The notes: generated from the sequence alone by a model not told the origin. Numbered from the stretch's first letter, positions 11,215-22,925 are shown. The stretch: 64,000 nt of DNA from Hoplostethus atlanticus (GCA_034670405.1 JAXDDX010000088.1:1832501-1896500), one strand, 5' to 3'. Program-made: numbers and translations.

Positions 11215-12315
11215 CTTGAAGAGACACTACCCTGACCCTTCCTCTTGAAGAAACACTACCCTGACCCTTCCTCTTCAAGAAACACTACCCTGACCCTTCC
11301 TCTTCAAGAAACACTACAGTGACCCTTCTTCTTCAGGAAACACTACCCTGACCCTTCCTCTTGAAGAAACACTACCCTGACCCTTCCTCTTCAAGAAACA
11401 CTACCCTGACCCTTCCTCTTCAAGAAACACTACAGTGACCCTTCTTCTTCAGGAAACACTACCCTGACCCTTCCTCTTCAGGAAACACTACCCTGACCCT
11501 TCCTCTTCAAGAAACACTACCCTGACCCTTCCTCTTCTAGAAACACTACCCTGACCCTTCCTCTTCTAGAAACACTACGGTGACCCTTCTTCTTCAGGAA
11601 ACACTACCCTGACCCTTCCTCTTCAGGAAACACTACCCTGACCCTTCCTCTTCAAGAAACACTACCCTGACCCTTCCTCTTCAACAAACACTACCCTGAC
11701 CCTTCCTCTTCAAGAAACACTACCCTGACCCTTCTTCTTCAGGAAACACTACGGTGACCCTTCCTCTTCTAGAAACACTACGGTGACCCTTCTTCTTCAG
11801 GAAACACTACCCTGACCCTTCCTCTTCAGGAAACACTACCCTGACCCTTCCTCTTCAAGAAACACTACCCTGACCCTTCCTCTTCAACAAACACTACCCT
11901 GACCCTTCCTCTTCAAGAAACACTACCCTGACCCTTCTTCTTCAGGAAACACTACCCTGACCCTTCCTCTTCAAGAAACACTACCCTGACCCTTCCTCTT
12001 CTAGAAACACTACCCTGACCCTTCCTCTTCTAGAAACACTACCCTGACCCTTCCTCTTCAAGAGACACTACCCTGACCCTTCCTCTTCAAGAAACACTAC
12101 CCTGACCCTTCCTCTTCTAGAGACACTACCCTGACCCTTCCTCTTCAAGAGACACTACCCTGACCCTTCCTCTTCAAGAAACACTACCCTGACCCTTCCT
12201 CTTCTAGAAACACTACCCTGACCCTTCCTCTTCAAGAGACACTACCCTGACCCTTCCTCTTCAAGAAACACTACCCTGACCCTTCCTCTTCTAGAAACAC
12301 TACCCTGACCCTTCT
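11215..12315 (+). repeat. 30-bp minisatellite with higher-order structure
   Basis: About 36 copies of the unit GAAACACTACCCTGACCCTT + CCTCTTCAA. Variants change CCCTG to CAGTG or CGGTG, CCTC to TTC, and the junction to GAAG, CAAG, CAGG, CTAG or CAAC. Variant order is itself repeated: a 4-unit (120-bp) block occurs twice near 11,240-11,480, a block of about 7 units recurs near 11,570-11,940, and a 3-unit (90-bp) block recurs in 12,030-12,300. Confidence 0.95.
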
Positions 12316-12539
12316 CAAGCAACTCTTGTTTATTAGCTTCACTTACTGTCTCATTTGTTTAAATAAAACGTAGATAGATAACTTATTGATCTTTTACCTC
12401 AGCACTGGTTCTGCTCTTAGTTGCTTGTTTAGGAAGGAAATGCACTTACGATTTCTGGTGACTGGTAGTTCTCTTGCCTACCTATGTTGGATGAATTTAT
12501 TGTAAGTCACTTTGGATACAAGGGTCTACTAAATAACTG

Positions 12540-12580
12540 TAATGTAATGTAATGTAATGTAATGTAATGTAATGTAATGA
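12540..12580 (+). repeat. (TGTAA)n L2 tail
   Basis: Seven to eight TAATG/TGTAA pentamers end the L2 copy, 37 bp before the LTR fold-back. Confidence 0.9.
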
Positions 12581-12747
12581 GGGAGTTGGTCCTAATATAC
12601 ATAGTTTATATATCACTGTGGCAGACTGGGGGGTGTGGTTGGGCAGATGGCTGGAGGCGGGGGGCGGAGTCGGGCCGGCAGGCGGGTTCGCCCTGCCCCG
12701 ACACCGGCTGCAGCCCATCGCGACTGAGTGGGGACTAATATCTGTTG

Positions 12748-12846
12748 CTGCAGGGTCTGGGTCTGCTGTTGCAGGACCGCCGCCTGCGCCTCCTGCATGG
12801 CCACCAGTCGGCCCACCAGGTTCTCCAGTGGGGATGCCTCTGCCAT
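12748..12846 (-). pseudogene. first 33 codons of a gag-like ORF
   Basis: An ATG lies one base after the primer-binding site and opens a frame MAEASPLENLVGRLVAMQEA rich in Q and A. Gag-like starts of this kind follow the PBS in teleost Ty3/gypsy elements. The frame is cut at 12,747 by the inverted LTR copy, so it is not functional. Confidence 0.5.
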
Positions 12847-12864
12847 ATCCCGGACGAGCCCCCA
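12847..12864 (-). other. primer-binding site, tRNA-Pro type
   Basis: On the minus strand TGGGGGCTCGTCCGGGAT follows the LTR after one base. This is the classical 18-nt site complementary to the 3' end of tRNA-Pro, as used by murine leukaemia virus-type retroviruses and many Ty3/gypsy-like elements. Confidence 0.85.
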
Positions 12865-12865
12865 C

Positions 12866-13294
12866 TGTAGCAACGATGCTGCTACGGGTAGGCAGAGGCG
12901 GAGACTTGTGGTGGGTTACTTGGCAGCAACGCCGTTTATTCACACAGTCCAGCATATATTTATACACACATACACACACACAGGGCTCTCTCGCCCTCCT
13001 CCGCTCTCGGCGGGAACCGTCCGCTCTCTCTCTCTCTCTCTCTCTCACTCTCTCTCTCACTCGCTCGCTCTCTCTCTCGAGCCGCTCGCTCTCTCGCTCT
13101 CTCTCTCACTCGCCCGCTCGCTCCGTGTTCCCGGCTCACTGACATGGGGGAGACACACATGCACAACAGATATTAGTCCCCACTCAGTCGCGATGGGCTG
13201 CAGCCGGTGTCGGGGCAGGGCGAACCCGCCTGCCGGCCCGACTCCGCCCCCCGCCTCCAGCCATCTGCCCAACCACACCCCCCAGTCTGCCACA
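12866..13294 (-). mobile_element. complete LTR, TG...CA, 429 bp
   Basis: On the minus strand it starts TGTGGCAG and ends GTTGCTACA. It contains a TATA-like TATAAATATA (about 12,954-12,964), AATAAA (12,935-12,940) and a long GA-rich U3 tract. AATAAA lies only about 20 bp after the TATA-like box. Confidence 0.78.
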
Positions 13295-13984
13295 AACACA
13301 TATCACATTCAGAAGTGGTTTTGAATGTCCTGTTGGTTTCGTGCCATATATTGAAGGGTATTTGGAGGGGATCTATGTACTATAGATACGAATCTCAACT
13401 CTTTTTTCTGACACACAAATAAATTGACTTTTTGAGTTCAAAACTGTCTTGAATTGAATTATAACTTCCTCCCTCGGGCTGTACAAATGCCCCCCCGCCT
13501 CCATTTCAATGCTCTTCCAAGGTTAGATATCTTGTCCTGTGAATGTAAATTAAGCTCTAAGATCTGCCAGGTGGACCGTTTCATTACAGTACCATGACTG
13601 TACCATGAATGGAAACCCTTACTTACCTTTGCAGTGTTAGTGCCTTGCTATTTATACATATACATGATATACCAGTTACCAGCACTGAAACACTCTGCTG
13701 GCCTGAACTTGTTCACATTCTGTCCATCTATATGAGGGTGACCTTTGCAGCCAGACATTGCAGAGGAAAATAGGGGAAAAGGGTGTTTTAACTCAAAAAC
13801 TGAAGGTGTAACATCAGATATCTCACATGCCCTCGCCACGTTATGTTTCCTAATACTTTCCGGCTGTAAATTGTCCAGTGGAGCAGCAGGACTGACAGCA
13901 GCCTTCTTACATCTTGATATACAGTGCAGTATTTTTTCTAGAATCATCATTGGGGCTGTAATCTCATTCGTCATCCCAGAAGCT

Positions 13985-14110
13985 GGTAGGTGGGGGGATG
14001 GGGGTGGTGGGGGGGGCAGTGTGTTGCTCAAGGACACATTGGCAGGGATGAACTGCCACAGTGATTGAGCCTGAGGAGGTCTCTCTACCCACCAACCCTG
14101 ACACTGATCA
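13985..14110 (-). repeat. dispersed repeat with TGTCCTTGAGCAA core
   Basis: On the minus strand it reads AATGTGTCCTTGAGCAACAC, matching copies near 22,840 (minus), 33,210 and 47,270 (plus). It is a widespread teleost repeat; its class is not determined here. Confidence 0.45.
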
Positions 14111-17100
14111 TTGTTGCAGTGCAATTTTGATGGAAATTACCTGTACCGGGGGGACGCCGGCCATATAGATCTCTCTCCTCTCAGTCTCTATGTGTTGTGC
14201 TTATTGGACATCATCTTAATGGATTTGGACCATAGCCTTTTTCTCAAGGGCACAGATTGTGTGTACGACTGATTTATAAAAAGACAGCTGGATAAGACCA
14301 CACACACCGTCTGTAAATGGTAAGCCCTCCGGGATTGGAAGCGTCGAACCTTAAGGAGTGGCAGTAAGTGCGGAGCAGTTTGTTAGGATTAAGATGAAAC
14401 TGTTGCAAAATAACAATAGAGCAGATTAGTTTAGAGACTGGTCTGATGCCTGTGGGGAAATTGGGCCGCTGCAGCAGCAAATAGTAATGGGATGAATGGA
14501 AAACGAATTGGATAGAAATAAGAATAGAGCAAAAGGGGTTTATAGAAACATACACAAGCAGCAACTCAGACTCAGATCAAGTTACAGTTACAGTACGAAT
14601 GAAAATGTGCAAATAAATATGGATTGAATGGATTCCAGCATTACCAGGATGAGCAAACTAGCAGAAGTAGTATCAATAGCAGCAGGATTCAATGGAAAGA
14701 CAATGTGAAATATGTGAATTATGAAAAAGGTGAAGAATTATAAGAAATATATAAAAAATATCAAGATATGTGCCATATTATACAACGAGAGAGTATGAGA
14801 CCATGAGAAAGACGCCGGAAGATTACAGCACATATACAAGATGTTCAGGTATTCACATCAACAGATCTACATGTACAGAAGTTGAGAAAACTATAACCTT
14901 TCTGATACACTCAGTTTGAAATCAGCACGTTAAATACATTTATCATGAAGACATATGACATTGTGATTCTGTCGGCTGTTCTGGGATTGTGCCACCGTCA
15001 TTTTGTCTCGCTCTTCCTTCCTTGTTGAATCGTCTATGACTTTTTTTTTCTCTCTTCTCATTTTTTCTTACAGTCTCTCACTTATTATGAAATGTGTTTT
15101 TATATGAATCTATATTTAAATATGCTGCTGTCTCATGGTCTTCTGGTCAGTTCACCCTTGGAAAATAGGGTGTGATTTCAGTGGAAATAATCTGGATAAC
15201 CTGGATTTTATGATGCCCATTTCAGTTTGCCTTTCACACTCTTTAAAATAAAAGTGTAGGGAAGTAGAGTTGTAGTCTTGCTGATGCCTTAGACCAGTTA
15301 CAGCATCGCCAAGTCTCAACGTCACTTTATACATCACTTGATATAAGGAAACTACTAACCGTACGATTCAGAAGTATGTCAAAGAATGAGGTGATGTTTA
15401 CCTTTTAAGAACAGAATTTGGAATCGAAATAAAGGAGTCTGCGTGGTCAGTGGTAGCAGGACAGGACAGGACTCGGGCTGGGCGTCCTACCAGGAGCTCC
15501 TGAGTGAGATACTGGTCAGTAGGTCAGCTCCAATTAGGAGAACGAGGAGCACCTGTGCTGCCCTGCCAGGTGTCACTTATCAGGAGGAACTGGCCCTCAG
15601 TGATGGTGCTGAACATGCTGCAGCACCTCAGTGCAGCGCCAACACAGCACCATCATATGTTTTCAGTTATTTTTTATTCAATTTTATTTCATTTTAATGG
15701 AATTATTTTAAGGCTAATATCTGGTATTAGTTGTTGTAATATTTGAATGAAATATATGGTGTGACAACAATTTGAGAAAACCTACCAAATGGTGTGAACA
15801 AGATATTCAGATAGATTTCAACTTCATATGAGCATTTCTCAGACGAAGTTTGAACTGACTTGGTAGTGGACTCCCACAAAAACACAACCAACTGTTCACA
15901 GCCACTGCTGACCAAGACCTGAGGACCTCCAATATGGCCGCCCGTGGGCGTGCAACATCTATATCACCAATATTACACACAATTATTAGTGTGTAATAGT
16001 GCTATTAGATCAACGTTCATAGTGCCTGACAACAGATGGAACAAAATGTTCCTGTGGCCCTTCAAGGATCAGAGTGCCATTAAAAGAAATAAGAAATAAG
16101 AGTAAGATTTATTTCATTTCAACACAAGAACATATTGGAGCTTAACATGACCCCTCTGCTGCAACCCTGCCATTTCATTGCTGCTGATTTATTGGATGGA
16201 AGATGTTTAACATGGACTCTGTTTGTGTCCATGTAATGTTTGTAACCACCACAGTAGATGAATATTGTGTTTTGAGTCAGGGATGGTAAAGAAAGCACCA
16301 AAGAAGTGTGAAAGTGAAAAGCCCTTTATGAATGTGTAACTATGCACAAACTAGAGACGGTCAAACAAATTTGAGATTTGACTTTAAAAGCATGAGCTGC
16401 CCTGAAGCCGATGTTCCAGAGTGTGTAGCTCCGACCCTGCAGCATGTGAATGTCAACAAATTACACCGAACCGGGCTGAACTTGAAATTATGCATCCATT
16501 TTCTTCAAAGTTAATCCGTGTGTTTAGGACTGACCTTTGCTGCTAGATGGAACAGAAAAGGTCTCTGCTGACTCCCAGGCTGAAGGTCTGGTTTTATATG
16601 AAACTGAAGTCTTGGTCCAAAACTCAGGAGTAAAAGATAATTAGGTTCCCTTTGATCCACATACTTTGATGTTCTTTTGAAATTATCCAGTGGGTTTCAG
16701 AACAGCATCCACAGGCTGTAGGGTTGTGGAACTTTCTCATGAAGAATATCTCCATCTCTCTGCCTCTCTATGTACCTCTGTCTATTTCTATCTACAGTCA
16801 TTATATTTCATGCTTGCTCTGTGATGCTCTTCTTCTCTCTATTCGGCTGTTGGTCGTTAATATTCTGGTTAATAGTTGATTGAGAAACAAATATGGTGTT
16901 AAAATCTACTGTAAAATGCTCAATAAAGACTTTTATCTATTATAGATGTGACGATAAATTCAGCTCACGGTTCGGTTTGATACACAATACTGACATCGCG
17001 GCTCAATATCACCGCAAAATTTGGAGTCAAATCTGAATTTGTTTCCTGAGAGGAAACAAAAGTTAAATAAAAAACCTTTTTCATGCCAGTTCAGTTTCAT

Positions 17101-18063
17101 AGCAGAATAACCAACCGGGGGAATTTCTCACTAGAAAGTGCAAAGGGACAAAGGTACGTTTTTAAGACGTCTGAAACCATATTTAAGACTCAAACACATT
17201 TTCATTGTGATGTGTTGTACACGACACAGCGTGTTGCTGGTCTTCATTTTGTCAGTTGTCTTGTTTCTTCCTTCACTGGAAACCCAAAATGCCACACAGC
17301 AGACTGACAGAGCGCCTATGAAATGTATAGTTTTTATTTCCCACTACCTCCCACCACATCACGGCGATGCAGTGGGAACCCACACCTGCCTTATTCCACT
17401 GAACAAATGGACGCCCTACGCCACAGGAATAAATATAGATTCATTGCCACACAGCCCGACACCTCGCCATGTGATGTAGTCTAAGTGGAAGAGGATGCTT
17501 TCTCACCCGCTAATGCACTTGACCCTACATCTGACACCTTCTAATGCACAGCGGCCTACACTGTTCAAGGTCACAGACAGAAAAAGGTTAAGGCCAGAGA
17601 CCAAATGAAATTGCAATGATTGAGTGCATTGAATCGCATTAACATTTATTTTTGCCGAGCATCTACAGACCCCCATATTTCTCCAGTGGATGTGTTCAAA
17701 GGTCCACGATAAAAGAATGCTGTCGTACCCTCCCAAGTGTGAATGTGTGCTGCATGGATGTGAAGCAGGGTGTTGCATTGTGCTCAGTCGACTTTCCCTG
17801 GATACATAAAGCTCTGAACGGAGGCTTGACCTCTACAGAACAGAGTTACTTTGGGCTGTAGTTATTTTAATGGTGTTTTATGCTTCAGTAGATAGCGTGC
17901 AGTAGGCAGATTTAGAAAAGGTGTGAAAGAGACAGCATCATAGGTTAGTAGCATTTCAGACGCTTAGCTGAGAATTCACTGACATTTAGCTGGAGGAGTG
18001 AATTTAAAGAGACTTCAAGTCAGCATTAAAACCAACCAGTACTAATGAAGTGTCACAGCAGTG

Positions 18064-18170
18064 TCAGCTCAATGGGCAGAGCATGGCACTAACACGACAG
18101 GAACTCTGGTTTGAGCCGCCCAGACGAAGCGTGTATGAGTGGATAAAAGCATCCACGTAAATAGATGTTA
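18064..18170 (+). mobile_element. tRNA-derived SINE fragment
   Basis: A-box-like CAGCTCAATGGGCAGAGC (18,065-18,082) and B-box-like GGTTTGAGCCG (18,108-18,118) lie 26 bp apart, as in a tRNA promoter. They are followed by GTGGATAAAAGCATCCACG, which resembles the L2-type tail GGATAAAAGCGTCTGC. It is a SINE rather than a tRNA gene because no cloverleaf closes. Confidence 0.6.
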
Positions 18171-19063
18171 GAAATACCAAACATGAACCAGGTAAACAAA
18201 TAAGAGCCAGGAGACGAGCTTCATGATGTGCTGAATGCATTGGTGGCATTTTGGTGAGTGAGCTCCAAGAGACTGTAGTCAGCTCCACCAATTAGTAATG
18301 TAAGATATGTGGACAGTGAAATCTAAACCCCCAAATAGGATCAAATCTGTAAAACACACATTTTGTACCCGACTGCAAAAATGTAGTTTGTCTTTCGTCT
18401 ACTGAAACATTTCCCCCTCTCCTTTGAGATTTTGCCTCAGAGACCTGCCCTTTCCCTCGTCCCCCCGAGCGTGATGGGAAATCTTCTATGGATGAAAGCC
18501 GATGGGGAAAAAAAGGTCAAGCGGAGTGTGACAACAACATGGCTGCCCCGGGGCATCGGGGTCATCAGCAGGCAAACTAACAGAGTGAGCGGAGGGCTCG
18601 GAGCCTGGAGATCCTGTTAAAGCTGCTGGAGAGATCAAGACCAGAAGCATTTTGATGAGATCTGGACCAAACCTGAGCCAAACGCACATCCACAAAAATG
18701 TTGATATAGTATATAAAAATATAGTATATTACAGTGGGGATATGTGAAGTTAGTCAAAGCCCAATGAGCTTTACATGCTGTTTGGATGTGTTCATCTACA
18801 GCAGCTTCCAGTAACATGAGAGCCTGAACTGTGACATGATGGTTTCCAGGCGGCTTGTGGTCTTTGTCATGCAGCATCCCTTGTTTCTGTCGTCTTTCCT
18901 GTCTCACTCCAGCGTCACATATCACAACCTCCAAAAACACCAACCAAACAGAGCCACTTACAACCGTGGAGTCAGATTCATTTATGGATTACAAGCAACC
19001 AAAAGTAAAGAATGCAACCTGATAATAGAGTTACTGAACCCAGAGAGCCTGTTTCTGGGTTTA

Positions 19064-19116
<53 letters not shown>
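19064..19116 (+). repeat. (CA)26 microsatellite
   Basis: Perfect CA dinucleotide run. Confidence 0.97.
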
Positions 19117-19119
<3 letters not shown>

Positions 19120-19246
19120 GGCGTTGTCATACATGTGAATACAATCTACTGACTTGTACTGACATTCTACTGACTTCCAGTGTCCACCTTTGATTTCAAG
19201 TGACACATGGACCCCGAAAGATAGTAAAAACACAACACATTAAACA

Positions 19247-19256
<10 letters not shown>

Positions 19257-19302
<46 letters not shown>

Positions 19303-19321
19303 CACACACGCACACACACAC
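19257..19321 (+). repeat. (CA)n with two CG interruptions
   Basis: CA run with CACG at two places, preceded by CTCTCTCT. Confidence 0.95.
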
Positions 19322-19390
19322 CTGCCTCCTAACGTCAGAACACCCCTGTTGAATATTGGATGGTGTGACAGGGAGGCTTTTTGGGGAAGA

Positions 19391-19392
<2 letters not shown>

Positions 19393-19460
<68 letters not shown>
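19393..19460 (+). repeat. (GA)34 microsatellite
   Basis: Perfect GA run, followed by a GGAGGGA-type purine stretch. Confidence 0.96.
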
Positions 19461-19463
<3 letters not shown>

Positions 19464-19568
19464 GGAGGGATGGAGGGATGAAGCCAGGGGGAAAATGGAA
19501 AGTGACGGAAGCGCTCTGTCTCCTGCCCTTAAGTGCTAGAGTCAATTCAGTTGAGTTCAATTTGATGC

Positions 19569-19569
<1 letters not shown>

Positions 19570-19666
<97 letters not shown>

Positions 19667-19677
19667 GTGATAGATAG

Positions 19678-19708
<31 letters not shown>

Positions 19709-19765
19709 TAGAGAGAGATAGATAGATAGATAGATAGATAGAGTGATAGAGTGATAGATAGATGG
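19570..19765 (+). repeat. compound (GA)n-(GATA)n microsatellite
   Basis: (GA)32 runs to 19,634, followed by GATA tetramers in several blocks broken by GAGTGATA and GAGAGA. The GATA blocks resemble Bkm-type repeats. Confidence 0.95.
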
Positions 19766-20488
19766 ATAGACATACCAATTTAATGTGGCTGGGTTGTAAA
19801 TCTGCACTCAAGGATTTGAAAGATGAAAGAATAGTCTGCACACACACACACACACACACACACACTTAGAAACACAGCCAAAACAGCCTATAGGCAGCAG
19901 CCAGGCCTGGACGGTGGTAGAGATGCATTGTGAATGGATGCAACCATCTGGCTCGGCATGCTGGACCACCGTCCTCCATTCACCTCCAGTTTCACCTCCA
20001 GTTTCATGGTTTGTCCGTTAAATAGTTGAAACTACAAACGGTTCTGCTCCAACATGAAATCTCCCCCATCTGAAAAAAGTGAAACCCACTCTGACAAAAT
20101 GATTGACAGCACGAACAATAAGACAAGCAGGTTACAAATGATAATCTGGGCATGGTACTATAACATGCTTTGGATATGATGGCTCTCCTCCCCCCTCCCT
20201 CAGTCTGCCACCACCATTTCATAAAAGTGACACTGCCTCTTATATGACTGATAGCACAATTTCTTCTCTCCCAAAATGGATACAGAGCGTTTTGGAGATG
20301 ACTGCATCACCTGACAGCTGATGACAGATGGGAAAACGTTCCACAGCCAAATAAGTGTTTTTGAAAAACTGTCAAGAGAACAGCGCCAACAGCGCCAGCG
20401 GTCTCACTCCCTTACCAACGCTCACACCAAGCAGACTGGAATCAGACTCGCCTGGATGCCCCCCCGCCGCCACAATCTCTAACCTGTT

Positions 20489-21323
20489 CTTCACTGTGGT
20501 GTTCCTCACTGTGGTGTTCCTCACTGTGGTGTCCCTCACTGTGGTGTCCCTCACTGTGGTGTTTCTCACTGTGGTGTTCTTCACTGTGGTGTCCCTCACT
20601 GTGGTGTTTCTCACTGTGGTGTTTCTCACTGTGGTGTCCCTCACTGTGGTGTTTCTCACTGTGGTGTTCTCACTGTGGTGTCCTCACTGTGGTGTTCCTC
20701 ACTGTGGTGTTCCCTCACTGTGGTGTCCCTCACTGTGGTGTTCCTCACTGTGGTGTCCTTCACTGTGGTGTCCCTCACTGTGGTGTTCCTCACTGTGGTG
20801 TCCTCACTGTGGTGTTCCCTCACTGTGGTGTTCCTTCACTGTGGTGTTCTCACTGTGGTGTTCCTCACTGTGGTGTTCCTCACTGTGGTGTCCCTCACTG
20901 TGGTGTTCCTCACTGTGGTGTTCCTCACTGTAGTGTTCTCACTGTGGTGTCCCTCACTGTGGTGTTCCTCACTGTGGTGTTCCTCACTGTTGTGTCCCTC
21001 ACTGTAGTGTCCTTCACTGTGGTGTTCCTCACTGTGGTGTTCTCACTGTTGTGTTCCCTCACTGTGTGTTCCTCACTGTGGTGTTCTCACTGTGGTGTTC
21101 CTCACTGTTGTGTCCTCACTGTGGTGTTCCTCACTGTGGTGTTCTTCACTGTGGTGTTCCTCACTGTTGTGTCCCTCACTGTGGTGTTCTTCACTGTGGT
21201 GTTCCTCACTGTGGTGTCTTCACTGTGGTGTTCCTCACTGTGGTGTCCTTCACTGTGGTGTTCCTCACTGTGGTGTCCTTCACTGTGGTGTTCCTTCACT
21301 GTGGTGTTCTTCACTGTGGTGTT
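20489..21323 (+). repeat. 16-bp minisatellite, core TCACTGTGGTGT
   Basis: Roughly fifty tandem copies of CTCACTGTGGTGTTCC, with 14- to 16-bp length variants (TTCC, TCCC, TTTC, TTC, TCC junctions) and a few G-to-T changes in GTGGTG. Because lengths vary, all three frames cycle through LTVVF, SLWCS and HCGVP peptides; these are not genes. Confidence 0.96.
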
Positions 21324-21468
21324 GGGTTCAACCTGGGTTCAAATCTGACCTGTGACCATCTGGCATGTCATGCTAACTACCCAGTTGTTTTTCCTGTGCG
21401 GCAGAGGACCTACTATCCTCACTCTGAAGGTCTAAAACTCAAACTGGTTCTCACAACGGTAAAAATAC

Positions 21469-21470
<2 letters not shown>

Positions 21471-21536
<66 letters not shown>
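21471..21536 (+). repeat. (CA)33 microsatellite
   Basis: Perfect CA run 150 bp after the 16-bp minisatellite. Confidence 0.97.
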
Positions 21537-21538
<2 letters not shown>

Positions 21539-22379
21539 GTTCTGACTCCGAGAACAGGAAGGGCTGTTCAGACGGCAGAAAGGGCCCAGCTGTGTGGGAA
21601 GTGATTGCTAAAATTGCAGCATTGCAGCCTTTCCATCATTCACAGAAGACATGACTGCTTTCCCTTTCTCCTCGTTCTCTCAAAGGACCTGGGATGGAGC
21701 CAAGATGGCAGATGGATGCGTTATTTGAATTCTCACCTTCTCTGACGTTTTTTCCTCACTTGTCTCATTCACTCTTTAGTCCGTAAGCTCTCTGTCATTC
21801 TGCTTTTTCTGATGTCCCTCCATCTTTCTTGCCTTTTTTTCCCTCATTTGACGTCTTTTGCTGTCATTTTCCGTCTCCATTGTATAGTGGTTATGATGCT
21901 TCCTCTGATGTCTTTGGATTACAGTCTTTGGTGCACAAGCCGGTAACTGCAGACGTCTGCGTGTTTGTGTGAGCGATAAAAAATTGGACCCATTTTCAAC
22001 CCAGAAATTCATACTGATGATCTCAATTCAGCAAAAATGAGGACGCAAATATACGCCCCATCCGTTCACTGTGACAGTCTCAATAATCAGTTCCCGCCCC
22101 CAACACCTGTCACTCATCTTGATGCGTTGTCTGATGAACTGATGATATCCTAGCATGCTAGCGGTACACAAGCCAGTTATGCAGCACTTCTCAGACCTTT
22201 AGTCTCCATTTCATCTACATTTGAGGAATTTAGCTGATGTTTATCCAGAGACTACAAAGATTGTGTCTGCAAGTTGAATCACGAGTTTTTAAGAGTTTTT
22301 AAGATGTGATAATGAAATGTTTGGCAACTGAAATAAACATGAGAATGAAAACAACTGTGATCAATGAGAATCTACCTCA

Positions 22380-22415
22380 TTTCCCCACAGGGATCAATAA
22401 AGTTTCATCTTATCT
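22380..22415 (+). mobile_element. retroposon 3' tail (GGGATCAATAAAG)
   Basis: CCCCACAGGGATCAATAAAG followed by TTTCATCTTATC-type sequence, a typical 3' tail of teleost retroposons. Confidence 0.45.
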
Positions 22416-22654
22416 TAGAATGCAGGCGTGGGAGACCGGGCTGATGTCTCCCCACAAAAACACTGAGAAGACCTCTAAAGCTGAATTCAAGACGTGAAAC
22501 GCTTTATTTTGAAAATGCTTTATATGCTTTTTTAAATTTTATTTTAAAAGGCGGATTCAGTTGCTGGTTTTATGAAGCTTTGAAAAACTCACTTGTACTG
22601 TAAGCATTTTATTTTCTAACCCGTCTTTGTCTCAGTTTCATATTTTGTATTTTT

Positions 22655-22765
22655 TTTTTATTTATTTGTATTTCTATTTTTACATGTGTTATTGTTGTGC
22701 GGCACCTTGTAACATTTATTTTGAAAAGCGCTCTATAAATAAAGTTTATTTACTTACTTATTTTA
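22655..22765 (+). mobile_element. retroposon 3' tail (GCTCTATAAATAAAG)
   Basis: TGAAAAGCGCTCTATAAATA followed by AAGTTTATTTACTTACTTA is a common 3' end of teleost LINE copies. No coding remnant is visible upstream. Confidence 0.45.
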
Positions 22766-22799
22766 AGGCCTTGAGTGATAGGTGCTGTGATTGAAGACA

Positions 22800-22925
22800 T
22801 GTTAAGACTCTTCCAGGACCTGCAGGCACCCTGAGGCAGGGCAGTGTCTTGCTCAAGGACACTTCAGCAGGACGCCGGGCTGCTGATGGATCACACCGGT
22901 GACCTTCTGGTTCCAGGATGGTGCC
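22800..22925 (-). repeat. dispersed repeat with TGTCCTTGAGCAA core
   Basis: On the minus strand it reads AAGTGTCCTTGAGCAAGACA, like the copy at 47,262-47,360. Confidence 0.5.

Larger units (their letters stand above)
10985..12580 (+). mobile_element. 5'-truncated L2-clade LINE, split by an internal minisatellite
   Basis: The frame at 11,009-11,245 encodes the C-terminal end of an L2-type reverse-transcriptase ORF: LFSVLAPQRWNELP and RTAESLPIFHRRLKTHL are typical of that end. After the 1.1-kb minisatellite come the 3' UTR and the conserved tail TTGTAAGTCACTTTGGATAC, then AAATAACTGTAATG with (TGTAA) repeats to about 12,580. TGTAA tails with this stem-loop are known from UnaL2-like LINEs. The element is dead: it has no catalytic domain. 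Confidence 0.82.
12617..13294. mobile_element. palindromic LTR-retroelement fragment
   Basis: The outer 131 bp (12,617-12,747 and 13,164-13,294) are, as far as I can read, perfect inverted repeats beginning TGTGGCAGACTGGGGGG. Read on the minus strand, the right part is a complete LTR, then a primer-binding site, then 99 bp of an ORF start, and then the inverted copy of the LTR 5' end. The flanking 5-mers ATCAC and AACAC differ at one position, a possible imperfect target duplication. Confidence 0.8.

Noticed and set aside
12497..13324. Several ORFs of 170-200 codons over 12.5-13.3 kb on both strands
   Set aside because: They cross LTR, inverted-repeat and (TC)n sequence. Only the 33-codon gag-like start after the primer-binding site has biological meaning.
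18064..18135. Possible tRNA gene
   Set aside because: A and B boxes are present, but acceptor and anticodon stems do not pair and a retroposon-type tail follows, so it was called a SINE.
19240..19865. ORFs of Ser-Leu, Tyr-Leu-Ser-Ile and Arg-Glu repeats
   Set aside because: They are translations of (GA)n, (GATA)n and (CA)n microsatellites.
20489..21323. Resemblance to a CRISPR array
   Set aside because: There are no unique spacers; units are contiguous, and the setting is a eukaryotic genome.
20355..21545. ORFs up to 219 codons with LTVVF/SLWCS/HCGVP repeats
   Set aside because: They are frame-cycling translations of a 14-16-bp minisatellite, open in several frames and both strands, with no start context or domain.
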